Part shown: positions 10,074 to 19,519 of the stretch, piece after piece
Numbering within the stretch: position 1 is the stretch's first letter
Layout: each line of letters begins with the position of its first letter
NCBI GenBank assembly: GCA_030685015.1
Contig: JAUXWS010000043.1
Span: 62,001-126,000 of the forward strand
Length of the DNA stretch: 64,000 bases
Origin: a bacterium
GTDB lineage: Bacteria; CAIWAD01
Direction: 5' to 3'
Notes under the pieces: model-generated
The model's database searches: none
What the model saw: the letters and a program-made list of their open reading frames with translations, nothing else
Told to the model about the DNA's origin: nothing
Translations under genes and position numbers: made by a program

Positions 10074-11897
10074 TCACTCCACCGTCACGGACTTGGCCAG
10101 GTTGCGGGGCTGGTCCACATCGCAGCCACGCTCCACGGCGATGTAGTAGGAGAGCAGCTGGAGGGGGATGGCGGCCAGGATGGGGAGGGTGGCGGGCTGC
10201 GCCTCCGGAATGAGGATGATCTCGTCCGCCAGTTCCCTGAGCTTCAGATCGTTCTCCGTGGCCACCACCACCACCTTGCCGCCCCGTGCCCTCACCTCCT
10301 GGATGTTGGAGATGACCTTCTCGTAGTTGTCGTCCCGCGGCGCGATGACGATGACGGGCATGTGCTCGTCGATGAGGGCGATGGGGCCGTGTTTCATCTC
10401 CGCCGCCGGGTAGCCCTCGGCGTGGACGTAGCTGATCTCCTTCAGCTTGAGCGCGCCCTCGAGGGCCACCGGGAAGAAGAGCCCGCGGCCCAGGTACAGG
10501 GCGTTGTTGTGGCCGGCCAGCTTGAGGGCGATGCGACGGATGTCGCCGGCACGGTCCAGGATCCATTGGACGCGCTCGGGCAAAGCCTTGAGATCGTCCA
10601 CCACCTGCCGGCCATGGTTGTAGCCCAGGTGGCGCAGCCGCCCCATGTGGACGGCAAGCAGGATGAGCACGACCAATTGGCTGGTGAAGGCCTTGGTGCT
10701 GGCCACGCCGATCTCGGGGCCGGCGTGGAGATAGACGCCGGCGTGGCTTTCGCGGGCGATGGCGCTGCCCACCCGGTTGCAGATGCCCAGCACGAGGGCG
10801 CCCTTGCGCTTGGCCTCCTTCATTGCCGCCAGCGTGTCCGCTGTCTCACCCGACTGGCTGATGGCGATGACGCAGCAGTGCTCGTCGATGACGGGATTGC
10901 GGTAGCGGAATTCGCTGGCGTACTCCACCTCCACGGGGATGCGCAGCATGTCCTCGAGGATGTACTCGCCCACCAGGGCGGCATGCCAGCTGGTGCCGCA
11001 GGCGGTGAGGATGAGGCGCCGGCAGCCCTTGAGACGCTCGATGACGGGGGCGATGCCGCCCAGCCGCACCCCTCCCTCCTCCGGCAGCAGGCGCCCGGCA
11101 AAGGCGTCGGCGATGGTGCGCGGCTGCTCGAAGATTTCCTTCAGCATGAAGTGCGGATAGGCGCCCTTGTCGATGCGCTCCAGCTCCTCCTGCAGCTCCA
11201 CCGCCTCCCGGTGCACGGGGCGCATGTCGATGGTGAAGACCGAGACGTCGCTGGCGCGGACGACGGCCATCTCGCCGTCCTCCAGCACGATCACGCGGTC
11301 GGAATGGCCGACCAGGGCCTGCTGGTCGCTGGCCACAAAGGATTCGTCAGCTCCCAGGCCGATGAGCAGGGGTGAGCCCATCTTCGCCACCACGATGCGG
11401 TCCGGCTCGTCCTGATGGAGGACGCAGATGCCGTAGGCACCGTCCACCAGCCCCAGGGTGATGCGGACCGCCTCGGCCAGATCCCCCCGATAGTGGCGGG
11501 CGATGAGATGGACGAGCACCTCGGTGTCGGTCTCGCTGCGGAAGACGACGCCCTCCTGGCGCAGCTCCTCGCGCAGGGGGGCATAGTTCTCGATGATGCC
11601 GTTGTGGATGAGGGCGATGCGTCCGTCGACGCTGAGGTGAGGATGGGCGTTGGCCTCGCTGGGCACGCCGTGGGTGGCCCAGCGCGTGTGCCCGAAACCG
11701 ATGTGCTCGGGGCGGCCATGGCTGACGCGCTGAGCCAGGTGGCTCACCTTGCCCACGGCCTTCATCACCTGGAGGCCCTGCTCCCCCAGCAGGGCGACGC
11801 CCGCCGAGTCATAGCCCCGGTATTCGAGGCGCTTCAAGCCCTCAAGCAGGAAGGGCACGGCCGGCTTGGGCCCCACATATCCGACAATCCCGCACAT
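10074..11897 (-). CDS. glmS: Glutamine--fructose-6-phosphate aminotransferase (isomerising)
   Basis: 607 aa starting MCGIVGYVGPKPAVPFLLEGLKRLEYRGYDSAG. The enzyme makes glucosamine-6-phosphate, the first step to UDP-GlcNAc for peptidoglycan and LPS. Cys2 is the N-terminal nucleophile of the class II amidotransferase domain (residues 2-220). Two SIS domains follow (CGTSWHAALVGEYILE, SQSGETADT, GPEIGVASTKAFTSQL), and the C-terminus LAKSVTVE is canonical. Full length. Its leader (11898-11948) contains a GC-rich hairpin, but no glmS ribozyme motif is evident. Confidence 0.97.
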   Translation of the reverse strand: MCGIVGYVGPKPAVPFLLEGLKRLEYRGYDSAGVALLGEQGLQVMKAVGKVSHLAQRVSHGRPEHIGFGHTRWATHGVPSEANAHPHLSVDGRIALIHNGIIENYAPLREELRQEGVVFRSETDTEVLVHLIARHYRGDLAEAVRITLGLVDGAYGICVLHQDEPDRIVVAKMGSPLLIGLGADESFVASDQQALVGHSDRVIVLEDGEMAVVRASDVSVFTIDMRPVHREAVELQEELERIDKGAYPHFMLKEIFEQPRTIADAFAGRLLPEEGGVRLGGIAPVIERLKGCRRLILTACGTSWHAALVGEYILEDMLRIPVEVEYASEFRYRNPVIDEHCCVIAISQSGETADTLAAMKEAKRKGALVLGICNRVGSAIARESHAGVYLHAGPEIGVASTKAFTSQLVVLILLAVHMGRLRHLGYNHGRQVVDDLKALPERVQWILDRAGDIRRIALKLAGHNNALYLGRGLFFPVALEGALKLKEISYVHAEGYPAAEMKHGPIALIDEHMPVIVIAPRDDNYEKVISNIQEVRARGGKVVVVATENDLKLRELADEIILIPEAQPATLPILAAIPLQLLSYYIAVERGCDVDQPRNLAKSVTVE

Positions 11898-11917
11898 GCG
11901 CTTGGCTCCCCTCTGCC

Positions 11918-11938
11918 GCCCGGCCCCGCAGGCCGGGC
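11918..11938 (-). terminator. GC-rich hairpin between guaA and glmS
   Basis: Perfect 8-bp inverted repeat (GCCCGGCC / GGCCGGGC) around a 5-nt loop, in the 51-bp gap between guaA and glmS. No T-tract follows, so it could be a weak or Rho-aided terminator, or an mRNA-processing or stabilising hairpin in a polycistronic transcript. Confidence 0.45.
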
Positions 11939-11948
11939 CGCGTGTTGA

Positions 11949-13493
11949 TCATTCCCATTCGATGGTGGCGGGCGGCTTCGAGGAGACGTCGTAGACGACC
12001 CGGTTGATGCCGGCCACTTCGTTGATGATGCGATTGGAGACCCGCCCCAGCAGCTCCCAGGGCAGGCGGCTGAAATCGGCGGTCATGGCGTCGGTGGAGT
12101 CCACCACGCGCAGGGCCAGCACATTCTCATAGGTGCGCCTGTCCCCCATCACGCCGACCGTGGAGACGGGCAGGAGCACGGCCAGGGCCTGCCAGGTGCG
12201 GTCGTACCAACCGCTGGCGCGCAGCTCGTCCACCAGGATGCGGTCCGCCTTCTGCAGGGTGCGCACCCGTTCGGCCGTGACCTCCCCCAGCACGCGGATG
12301 GCCAGCCCGGGCCCCGGGAAGGGGTGCCGCCAGAGCATGGAATGGGGCAGGCCCAACTCGGCGCCCACGGCGCGCACCTCGTCCTTGAACAATTCGCGCA
12401 GCGGCTCCAGCAGGCGGAACTGCAGACGATCGGGCAGGCCGCCCACATTGTGGTGGGTCTTGATCGTCTGGCTGGGTCCGCGCTGCATGACCGACTCGAT
12501 CACGTCCGGGTAGAGGGTGCCCTGGGCCAGGAACTCCACGTCCTCCAGCCGGCGGGATTCCTCCTCGAAGACCTCGATGAAGGCGTGGCCGATGATGCGC
12601 CGCTTCCGCTCGGGATCGCTCACCCCCTGCAGCAAGGTGAGGAAACGTTCCGCGGCGTCGACGGCGACCAGGTTGAGCTGGAGGTTGTCCCGCAGCATGT
12701 GCTGCACGGCTTCGGATTCCCCCTCGCGCAGGAGGCCGTTGTCGACGAAAATGCAAGTGAGGCGCGGGCCGATCGCCTGGTGGATGAGGGCGGCGGTGAC
12801 GGTGGAGTCCACCCCGCCCGAGATGCCGCAGATGACGCGGCTCTTCTCCCCCACCGTGGCGCGGATCATCTCCAGCTGGCGCTCGATGAAGCGTCCGGCC
12901 GTCCAGCTGGGTTCGCAGCGGCAGATGGCGAAGACGAAGTTCTGCAGCATCTCCCGGCCATGGATGGTGTGGTGCACCTCGGGATGGAACTGCACGCCCC
13001 AGAAGGAGGCGGCGGGGACGCGCAGCACGGCGCAGGGCGTGTTGGCCGTGGTGGCCAGCACCAGGGAGCCGGCGGGCGGACGGGCGATGGAATCGCCGTG
13101 GCTCATCCACACCTGGCTTTCCCGGGGCAATCCGGCGAGCAGGGGGTCCTCCTCCTGGAGGGTGAGGGTGGCCAGGCCGTACTCCCGCCGCGAGGAGGCG
13201 CGCACCTCTCCGCCCAGCGCCTGGCCGGCGATCTGCAGGCCGTAGCAGATGCCCAGCACGGGAAGGCCCAGCTCAAGCAGATCCAGCTGCAGGCCGGGCG
13301 CCCCCTCGTCGTAGACGGAGTTGGGACCGCCGGAGAGGATGATGCCGCGCGGCTGGTGGGCCAGGATCTCCTCCCGCGTGGCCGTGCAGGAGAGAATGGC
13401 CGAATCCACATGCAGCTCGCGGATCTTGCGGGCGATCAACTGGGTGTATTGCGACCCGAAATCCAGCACCAGGATCTGATGCGTCTCGCTCAT
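11949..13493 (-). CDS. guaA: GMP synthase (glutamine-hydrolysing)
   Basis: 514 aa starting MSETHQILVLDFGSQYTQLIARKIRE. It aminates XMP to GMP. The class I amidotransferase domain has Cys83 in GICYGLQIAG and the His170/Glu172 dyad in GVQFHPEVHHT. The ATP pyrophosphatase domain has the P-loop SGGVDST at residues 225-231. The dimerisation domain ends in the canonical KPPATIEWE. The ATG at 13493 overlaps the surE stop (ATGA); a longer upstream extension is not family-like. Confidence 0.98.
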   Translation of the reverse strand: MSETHQILVLDFGSQYTQLIARKIRELHVDSAILSCTATREEILAHQPRGIILSGGPNSVYDEGAPGLQLDLLELGLPVLGICYGLQIAGQALGGEVRASSRREYGLATLTLQEEDPLLAGLPRESQVWMSHGDSIARPPAGSLVLATTANTPCAVLRVPAASFWGVQFHPEVHHTIHGREMLQNFVFAICRCEPSWTAGRFIERQLEMIRATVGEKSRVICGISGGVDSTVTAALIHQAIGPRLTCIFVDNGLLREGESEAVQHMLRDNLQLNLVAVDAAERFLTLLQGVSDPERKRRIIGHAFIEVFEEESRRLEDVEFLAQGTLYPDVIESVMQRGPSQTIKTHHNVGGLPDRLQFRLLEPLRELFKDEVRAVGAELGLPHSMLWRHPFPGPGLAIRVLGEVTAERVRTLQKADRILVDELRASGWYDRTWQALAVLLPVSTVGVMGDRRTYENVLALRVVDSTDAMTADFSRLPWELLGRVSNRIINEVAGINRVVYDVSSKPPATIEWE

Positions 13494-14278
13494 GGCTCCT
13501 CCGCTCGCAGGGTGTCCAATCGCCAGGGCGCCAGCAGCCCGCGCCAGTCCGGGTGGCTGAGATCCAGCCGGAGGGGGCTCAGGGTGATCCAGCCATCGTG
13601 GACCTGGCAATCATCGTGCTCGGGGTCCGTGTCGTCGCCGTTCTTGGCGCCGTCCATCCACCAATAGCTCTCCCCTCCCGGATCGACGCGCTCGGCGAAG
13701 GCCTCGTGAAAGCGGGCGTGGCCCATGCGGGAGACGCGGAAGCCGCGCATGCGGCCAAGTGGCAGATCCGGCACATTGACGTTGAGCAGGACCTCGGCGG
13801 GCAAAGGGTGGCGCTCCATCAGCCCCACCAGGCGCCGCACGACCCGGGCGGCCGTCGCCAGCGCCTCCTCCCGCACGGGACCGTGCCCGGTGGCGAGGGA
13901 GACCGCCATGGCGGGGATGCCGGCAAAGGTGCCCTCCGCCGCCGCCGCCACCGTCCCGGAATAGAACAGGTTCTGTCCCGTGTTGGCGCCGTGGTTGATG
14001 CCGGACACCACCAGGTCGGGCGGAGCCTCGTGGCAGAGCACGGTCAGGCCGAACTTGACAGCGTCGGCGGGCAGTCCTGTCACGCCGTGGTAGAGAACCC
14101 CGTCCTCTTCCACGCGGCGCACCCGCAGCGGGTCGTGCAGGGTGAGGCCGTGGCCCGTGGCCGAGCACTCCCCGGCCGGGGCGGAGACGACCAGTTCGTG
14201 GTCCGGGGCGAGGACACGCTGGAGGGCGCGCAGGCCCGCGGCACGGTAGCCGTCGTCATTGCTCAGAAGGATTTTCAC
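13490..14278 (-). CDS. surE: 5'/3'-nucleotidase SurE
   Basis: 262 aa beginning VKILLSNDDGYRAAGLRAL, with a GTG start at 14278 overlapping the accD stop (GTGA). The metal-binding pair Asp8-Asp9, the loop SAPAGECSATGHG and the motif SGINHGANTGQNLFYSGTV are diagnostic of SurE. The enzyme dephosphorylates nucleoside monophosphates and short polyphosphates and is linked to stationary-phase survival. Translational coupling to accD upstream and guaA downstream suggests a housekeeping operon. Confidence 0.95.
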   Translation of the reverse strand: MKILLSNDDGYRAAGLRALQRVLAPDHELVVSAPAGECSATGHGLTLHDPLRVRRVEEDGVLYHGVTGLPADAVKFGLTVLCHEAPPDLVVSGINHGANTGQNLFYSGTVAAAAEGTFAGIPAMAVSLATGHGPVREEALATAARVVRRLVGLMERHPLPAEVLLNVNVPDLPLGRMRGFRVSRMGHARFHEAFAERVDPGGESYWWMDGAKNGDDTDPEHDDCQVHDGWITLSPLRLDLSHPDWRGLLAPWRLDTLRAEEP

Positions 14279-15186
14279 GCGAAGGCCGGTTCCTCGCCCT
14301 CGTCGGAGGAGTCCTCCCCCGCGCCGGCCGGCGCCAGGTCCGGCGGGACGTTCAATAGATGACAGAAGAGGCGATGCAGGGTCGCCTTCAGGTCGGAGCG
14401 CGGCACCACCTGGTCGACAAAGCCGTGCTCCAGCAGGAATTCGGCCCGCTGGAAGCCGGCCGGCAGGTCCTCGCCAATGGTCTGCTTGATCACGCGCGGC
14501 CCGGCGAAGCCGATGAGGGCTCCCGGTTCGGCGATGATGACGTCTCCCAGCATGGCGAAGGAAGCGGTCGTGCCGCCGGTGGTGGGATCGGTCAAGAGGC
14601 TGATGAAGGGCAGCCGCGCCTCGGCCAGCCGGGTGAGCAGGGCGGAGGTCTTGGCCATCTGCATGAGGGATAGGGTCCCCTCCTGCATGCGCATGCCGCC
14701 CGAAGCGGAGAGGATGAGCAGGGGCGTCCGCCGCTCCACGGCACGCCGGATGGCGATGGCCATCTTCTCGCCCACCACGCTGCCCACGGATCCGCCGAAA
14801 TGGGAGAAATCCATCAGGGCGCCCGTCACGGCCAGTCCGTGGATGCGGCCGGTGCCTGTCAGCACGGCGTCGTTGAGGCCGGTCTTGCGCGTGGCGGCGG
14901 CCAGGCGCCCGGCATAGGGCTCCGTGTCCACGAAGGACAGGAAGTCGCGCGAGCGGAGGTCCTGCCCGAACTCCTCGAAGGATCCGGTGTCGAACAGGAT
15001 GTCCCGGTAGCGCCGGCTGTTGATGCGCATGTGGTGGCGGCACTGGGGGCAGACTTCCAGGTTCTTCTCCAGCTCCTTGCGGTATAGGATCTGGCCGCAA
15101 CTGGTGCATTTGATCCACAGTCCGTCGGGCACGGTACTGGCGACCGCCTTGCGTGGCCCTTCGGGGCTGCGTTTGAACCAACTCAT
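14275..15186 (-). CDS. accD: Acetyl-CoA carboxylase carboxyltransferase subunit beta
   Basis: 303 aa starting MSWFKRSPEGPRKAV. The zinc ribbon is formed by Cys27, Cys30, Cys46 and Cys49 (CTSCGQ...CPQC). The crotonase-like carboxyltransferase core carries GALMDFSHFGGSVGSVVGEK, SASGGMRMQEGTLSLMQMAKT and DPTTGGTTASFAMLGD. With AccA it transfers CO2 from biotin to acetyl-CoA, the first step of fatty-acid synthesis. An acidic tail (GEDSSDEGEEPAFA) ends the protein. A longer open frame upstream lacks similarity, so the ATG at 15186 is chosen. Confidence 0.97.
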   Translation of the reverse strand: MSWFKRSPEGPRKAVASTVPDGLWIKCTSCGQILYRKELEKNLEVCPQCRHHMRINSRRYRDILFDTGSFEEFGQDLRSRDFLSFVDTEPYAGRLAAATRKTGLNDAVLTGTGRIHGLAVTGALMDFSHFGGSVGSVVGEKMAIAIRRAVERRTPLLILSASGGMRMQEGTLSLMQMAKTSALLTRLAEARLPFISLLTDPTTGGTTASFAMLGDVIIAEPGALIGFAGPRVIKQTIGEDLPAGFQRAEFLLEHGFVDQVVPRSDLKATLHRLFCHLLNVPPDLAPAGAGEDSSDEGEEPAFA

Positions 15187-15241
15187 GTGCGGATTCCTGC
15201 CTGTTTGACGCCGGACAAAAGTAAGGAACGGCGGGGTGGGG

Positions 15242-15736
15242 TCAACCGCCGCTTGAGTGGCCACCTGCCTCCTCGGCCGGCTCCAGATCCAGCCGGAAGA
15301 TGAGGGCGTCCTCGCCGTCGCCATAATAGCGGGGCCTTCGCCCCGTGGCGCGGAAGCCGCAACCCTGGTACAGGCGGATCGCCGCCTCGTTCGAGACGCG
15401 CACCTCCAGCCAGACGACACGGGCCCGCCGCCGCGCGGCCCGGTCCAGGAAGGCGCCCAGCAGTTGTTTCCCCCATCCTTCCCCCCGATGGACGGGATGG
15501 ACGGCGATGGAGTGCAACTCCGCCTCGTCGGCCGCCACCCGACCCAGCGCCGCACCCTGCAGGCGGTCGTCCTGGCAGAGGCCGAGGGCGAGCACACCGC
15601 CACTCGCCAGGGCCGAGGCAAACAGGCCGGCCGGCCAGGGATCGTCGGCGAAGCAGATCTTCTCCAGCGCGGCCAGGGCCGCCACGTGGCGATCGTCCAG
15701 GTCGATCAGCTCCACGAGGCACCGTCCTCCAGCCAC
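15242..15736 (-). CDS. rimI: Ribosomal-protein-alanine N-acetyltransferase (GNAT)
   Basis: 164 aa GNAT enzyme. The acetyl-CoA-binding loop is in SIAVHPVHRGEGWGKQLLGAFLDRA, and the conserved LEVRVSNEAAIRLYQGCGFRATGRRPRYY matches RimI, which acetylates ribosomal protein S18. The listed start at 15736 overlaps folP by 31 bp. A GTG at 15715 (VELIDLDDRHV) gives a more typical N-terminus and a 10-bp overlap, and is my preferred alternative. A substrate other than S18 cannot be excluded. Confidence 0.82.
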   Translation of the reverse strand: MAGGRCLVELIDLDDRHVAALAALEKICFADDPWPAGLFASALASGGVLALGLCQDDRLQGAALGRVAADEAELHSIAVHPVHRGEGWGKQLLGAFLDRAARRRARVVWLEVRVSNEAAIRLYQGCGFRATGRRPRYYGDGEDALIFRLDLEPAEEAGGHSSGG

Positions 15737-16593
15737 CGCCAGACCCGCAGGGCCTGGACCGTCTCCGCCACGTCATGGACGCGCAGGATGCGCGCGCCTC
15801 GCCTCGCCCCCCAGATCGCCGCCGCCAGGGAGCCGCCCAACCGCCCGCCGGGGGGCGCGGGGGGCTGTCCTTGCTCCTCCTCCAGGGCCGCGACGAAGCT
15901 CTTGCGCGAGACGCCCAACAGCATGGCCTGCCCGGGCAGGGGCGTCCATCCGGCCAGCACTTCGCGAATGTGGCCGAGGCGCTTGCCAAAGCCGATGCCC
16001 GGATCCACCACGATGCGGTCGCGGGGCAGGCCCAGGGCGGTCAGCGCCCGGCTGCGCTCCACCAGGAACCCGCGCACCTCGGCCGCCGCGTCCTGATAGT
16101 GGGGTGCCACCTGCATGGTGGCCGGCGTGCCCTGCATGTGCATGACGACGGTGGGTACGCGGCAGCGGGCCACCAGGGGCCAGAGGGCGGGATCCCGCCG
16201 ACCGGCGCTGATGTCGTTGACGAGGACGGCCCCGGCCTCCACCGCGGCGCCGGCCAGGGCGGCGCGCTGGGTGTCCACGCTGAGCCAGGCGATCCCATCC
16301 CGGGCAAGCGCCCTGAGCAGGGGCAACACCCGGCCCATCTCCTCGTCCTCATCCACCGGCTGGGCGCCGGGCCGGGTCGATTCGCCGCCCAGGTCCAGCA
16401 GGTCGGCCCCCGCCGCCACCATCCGCCGGGCCGCAGCCAGGGCGCGTCCGAACTCGTGCGGACGACCCGTATCAACGAGCTGTCCCCCGTCGCTGAAGGA
16501 ATCAGGCGTCAGGTTGAGCACGCCCATGACGAGGGGGGGGCGCGTCGCATCGTGTAGACGGGCCAGGAAAGCGTTGACGGCGGCCCGGTTCAT
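15706..16593 (-). CDS. folP: Dihydropteroate synthase
   Basis: 295 aa. It condenses 6-hydroxymethyl-dihydropterin pyrophosphate with p-aminobenzoate in folate synthesis. The pterin-pyrophosphate loop NLTPDSFSDGG is at residues 27-37, DLGGESTRPGAQPV near 68, VNDISAG, VMHMQGTP, DPGIGFGKRLGH and the terminal ILRVHDVAET are all present. Normal length. The ATG overlaps the stop of the upstream TPR gene (ATGA). Confidence 0.97.
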   Translation of the reverse strand: MNRAAVNAFLARLHDATRPPLVMGVLNLTPDSFSDGGQLVDTGRPHEFGRALAAARRMVAAGADLLDLGGESTRPGAQPVDEDEEMGRVLPLLRALARDGIAWLSVDTQRAALAGAAVEAGAVLVNDISAGRRDPALWPLVARCRVPTVVMHMQGTPATMQVAPHYQDAAAEVRGFLVERSRALTALGLPRDRIVVDPGIGFGKRLGHIREVLAGWTPLPGQAMLLGVSRKSFVAALEEEQGQPPAPPGGRLGGSLAAAIWGARRGARILRVHDVAETVQALRVWRWLEDGASWS

Positions 16594-18119
16594 GGCGAAG
16601 GGGCTTCGTCCGGCGCCCTCATGGCCAGGGCCTGCTCCAGCAGGCGGCGGGACTGGGCCAGATCCACGGGATCGCCGCCCAGGGCCAGGCGCTTTTCCAG
16701 GTACTGGACAGCCACTTCCGGCCGTCCCTGCCGCAGATGACTGAGTCCCAGCAGGTGCAGCACGGTGGGGGGGCTGCCCAGGGCGACCGCCCGCTCCAGG
16801 GCCGGCACCGCCTCCGCCCAGTGGTTCAGGATGATGTGCAACTGGCCCAGGTTCAGCCAGGCGCGGGGATCATCGGGCCGGACCGCCAGGCTGGCCTGAT
16901 AGGAGGCGAGCGCCTGCTCATGATCCATCAGTTCATAGGCTAGGTTCCCCCGCAGCAGGTGCAGCTCCGCGTCGCGGGGGTAGGCGGTCAGCGCCGCCTC
17001 GGCCAGGGCCACCGCCCGCAGCCCCTGGCGGTGGTTCATCCAGTGGTTGGCCTGGACGAGCACGGCGGGCCGGAAGGCCGGCAGGAGGTCCAGGCAGCGG
17101 GAGCGGGCCGTGGCCTTGTCGGGATAGCCGAAGGCGGCCAGGCCCTCCTTGGCCATGTGGGCCAACTGCCAGTAGATGAGCGGATGGCCCGGCTCGCGGC
17201 TGAGGGCATTGGCCAGGGCCTGGCGCGCCTGCTCCCACTCCCCGGTGCGGGCGAACCAGGCGCTTGCCAGCAGCCAGGGCTCGGCGCCCAGTTCCGTCCT
17301 CTCCGCTGCCCAGGCCAGCGCCCGGTTGACCCCCTCGGCCACTTCGGGCAGGGGACCGGCCAGGGCCAGCTGCAGGCTGCTGCGCCGCAGATCCTCCCAG
17401 GGTGGCAGGGGGCCGGTCGGCAGGTCCAGCCAGGCCTGGGCGGAATCGGGCACGGGTTGGTAGAGGATCCGCCAGGAGGCATCCCAGGGTCGGCGCTCCA
17501 GGACGGCCCCCTCGACATGGCGGGCCAGCAGCCGGTCCAGGGCCGCCGCCAGTGAATCCGGGCGGTCCGGGTGGGGACAGGGCTCGCCGCCCTCCCGCGT
17601 GCAAACCCGCCAATCCCACCGCCAAAGGACCAGGTGGGGGCGATCCTGCGCCCCCACTTGGGACACGAGCAGGCGGACATCCAGGGCCGCCATCAAGCGG
17701 GCCGCCTCCGCCTCGCTCGCGGGCTGCGTGCGGCCCGTCTCGAGCAGATGCTGCACGATGCGCAGCGGCAGGGGCTTGCCCTGCCAGCGCAGGGTTCCCG
17801 ACGCCGCGGGTGGACGCAGGTTCTGTTCGGCGCGGGCGAAGACGGCCTCGCCGACGGGGCTGTCCCTCTCCTCCGGCGGCCAAAGAAGCAGACCCGCGGG
17901 GGGCGGCGCACTGAGCTGCAGGCGCAACAGGACGTGGATGCTGACGATGAGCAGCCAACCGGCGGCCAGCCACGGCAGGGGGCTGCGATCGCGGAAGACG
18001 CCGATGGGCCGGATGACCACCTGCACCAGGACGCCCCAGAGCAGCAGGGCGCCCACCAGCGGCAGCACGCCCCCGGGCAGGTCGCCGCCGGCCCAGTTCC
18101 AGATCCGCAGGAGCTTCAT
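16590..18119 (-). CDS. Membrane-anchored TPR protein of unknown function
   Basis: 509 aa. Two hydrophobic helices near residues 16-37 and 48-67 anchor the N-terminus. The middle region (about 80-260) has no domain I recognise. Tetratricopeptide repeats occupy roughly residues 280-490, with clear units such as PRDAELHLLRGNLAYELMDHEQALASYQASLAV and DPRAWLNLGQLHIILNHWAEAVPALERAVAL. TPR arrays mediate protein interaction. It lies in a coupled chain with two PEGA-domain proteins (overlaps at both ends), suggesting one envelope-associated complex. No enzyme motif seen. Confidence 0.75.
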   Translation of the reverse strand: MKLLRIWNWAGGDLPGGVLPLVGALLLWGVLVQVVIRPIGVFRDRSPLPWLAAGWLLIVSIHVLLRLQLSAPPPAGLLLWPPEERDSPVGEAVFARAEQNLRPPAASGTLRWQGKPLPLRIVQHLLETGRTQPASEAEAARLMAALDVRLLVSQVGAQDRPHLVLWRWDWRVCTREGGEPCPHPDRPDSLAAALDRLLARHVEGAVLERRPWDASWRILYQPVPDSAQAWLDLPTGPLPPWEDLRRSSLQLALAGPLPEVAEGVNRALAWAAERTELGAEPWLLASAWFARTGEWEQARQALANALSREPGHPLIYWQLAHMAKEGLAAFGYPDKATARSRCLDLLPAFRPAVLVQANHWMNHRQGLRAVALAEAALTAYPRDAELHLLRGNLAYELMDHEQALASYQASLAVRPDDPRAWLNLGQLHIILNHWAEAVPALERAVALGSPPTVLHLLGLSHLRQGRPEVAVQYLEKRLALGGDPVDLAQSRRLLEQALAMRAPDEAPSP

Positions 18120-19519
18120 GTCCCGATCCTCAGTTCCACCCGATAGAGCAGGGCGCGGCTACGCGACGCCTCGGTGGTCTGCACCTGGACCAGGTTGCGC
18201 CCTGTCTGCAGCAGGCTGGAGACCGGCCAGGCCCGCGCCTGCTCCGAGTCGGCCAGGGGCAACTCGCGGGCCAGGACGGTGCCGTTGATCAGCACGGTCA
18301 GGGCGGCGCCCCGCGTCAGGACCAGAGGGTAGCGTTGGCCGGAATCCGCGGCGACCAGCACCAGCTCGGCGCTCCACTCCGGGTTGACTTTCATGGGCAG
18401 GTCGAAGGCGAGACGCAGGGCCTGGGATCCGCCGGGACGACGGTCCATGAAGGCGCGGCCCAGCACAAGCGCCGATCCCGCGGCCCGGGGTCCGCTGGCC
18501 GCGTCGGCGCGGAAGTCCTCGCCCGGCATGACATAGCCTGTCGCCTCCAGGCGTATGCCGGATGAGCCCGCGGGGCGCCACTCCAAGCTCAGCGGCGCGT
18601 GGTGGGCAAGCTCCATGCTGAGGGGCGCCGTGGCGGTGAGAGAAAGCGGGGGCGGGGCGAGCAGGCCGGTCAGACGGGGGAAGCGCAGGACAAGCGGCAG
18701 CTCGAACCGATGGATCAGGCAGCGGCCGCGTCCCAGCAGTTCGTCCCCCCGGATGATCTCGGCCTCGGGCGGTTCGATCATCAGCTCGACGAAGTGCTCG
18801 CGGGGGGGCAGGGCCAGGCGGTGCATGCCGCCCCGCGCCAGCAGAGTGTCCAGCAGGACGCGGCCGCGCAGGTCGACTTGAAGGCGGCGGGGTCCGGGAT
18901 CGAGCGCACGCGCGGCGCCTTGGGGCAGGACGCGGCCGTCGATCTTCAGGCGGAAGGCGGCATCCCAGCGCGACCAGGCCAGGGTGTGGCCTTGCTCGAC
19001 CAGGTCGCTGTCCGCGGGATGAAAAGGCGCCGCGCCCAACTCCAACAGGCTGCCCAACCCCACGGGGCGGGGGGTCGGGATCGTCGCGGCGGCCGCGGAA
19101 GGAGGTGCGCCGCCGACTTGCTGCACGGGGGTGGGCTGGGCCAGCTCGACCAGCTTGAAACTGAGGCTTCGTGTTCCCGCGGCCAGGTCCTTCCGCTCGA
19201 GGCGGTGGGAGATCGGTTCGGCCTCATGGCCGGCCAGCCGCACCTGGATGAGGGCCGGACGATGGGCGGGCAGGCTCAGGCTTCCCGGCGTGAGGCCGTG
19301 CCCGGCCCGCAGGTTGACCAGGATCTCCGCGCCGGCCGGTTCGCTCAGCACCGTCACCTGGCAGCTGCCCGCCTGCTCCCGCCGACTCCAGAGCAAGGTG
19401 GCCAACAGGAGCAGAATCGCCCCCAGCAGGCTGGCCCAGAGCAGATGGCGCCGCCGGCCGGGCTCTTCATCGTTCATCTGAAAGCCCTTCCCGGCATGAA
19501 AGACAGGCTTGTTGCTCAT
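18116..19519 (-). CDS. PEGA-domain membrane protein
   Basis: 467 aa. After a short cytoplasmic segment, one transmembrane helix lies at about residues 27-45 (LLWASLLGAILLLLATLLW). An extracytoplasmic PEGA-like unit follows (CQVTVLSEPAGAEILVNLRAGHGLTPGSLSLPAHRPALIQVRLAGHEAE), and beta-rich regions continue to the C-terminus, including a second PEGA-like stretch (HFVELMIEPPEAEIIRGDELLGRGRCL). The C-terminal part (VLINGTVLARELPLADS...LQTGRNLVQVQ) looks like a small carbohydrate-binding-type beta-sandwich. Function unknown. ATGA overlaps join it to its neighbours. The ATG at residue 15 (MNDEEPG) is a possible alternative start. Confidence 0.7.
   Translation of the reverse strand: MSNKPVFHAGKGFQMNDEEPGRRRHLLWASLLGAILLLLATLLWSRREQAGSCQVTVLSEPAGAEILVNLRAGHGLTPGSLSLPAHRPALIQVRLAGHEAEPISHRLERKDLAAGTRSLSFKLVELAQPTPVQQVGGAPPSAAAATIPTPRPVGLGSLLELGAAPFHPADSDLVEQGHTLAWSRWDAAFRLKIDGRVLPQGAARALDPGPRRLQVDLRGRVLLDTLLARGGMHRLALPPREHFVELMIEPPEAEIIRGDELLGRGRCLIHRFELPLVLRFPRLTGLLAPPPLSLTATAPLSMELAHHAPLSLEWRPAGSSGIRLEATGYVMPGEDFRADAASGPRAAGSALVLGRAFMDRRPGGSQALRLAFDLPMKVNPEWSAELVLVAADSGQRYPLVLTRGAALTVLINGTVLARELPLADSEQARAWPVSSLLQTGRNLVQVQTTEASRSRALLYRVELRIGT

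Noticed and set aside
11898-11948. glmS riboswitch/ribozyme upstream of glmS
   Set aside because: The gap is only 51 bp, with a simple hairpin and none of the conserved ribozyme core.
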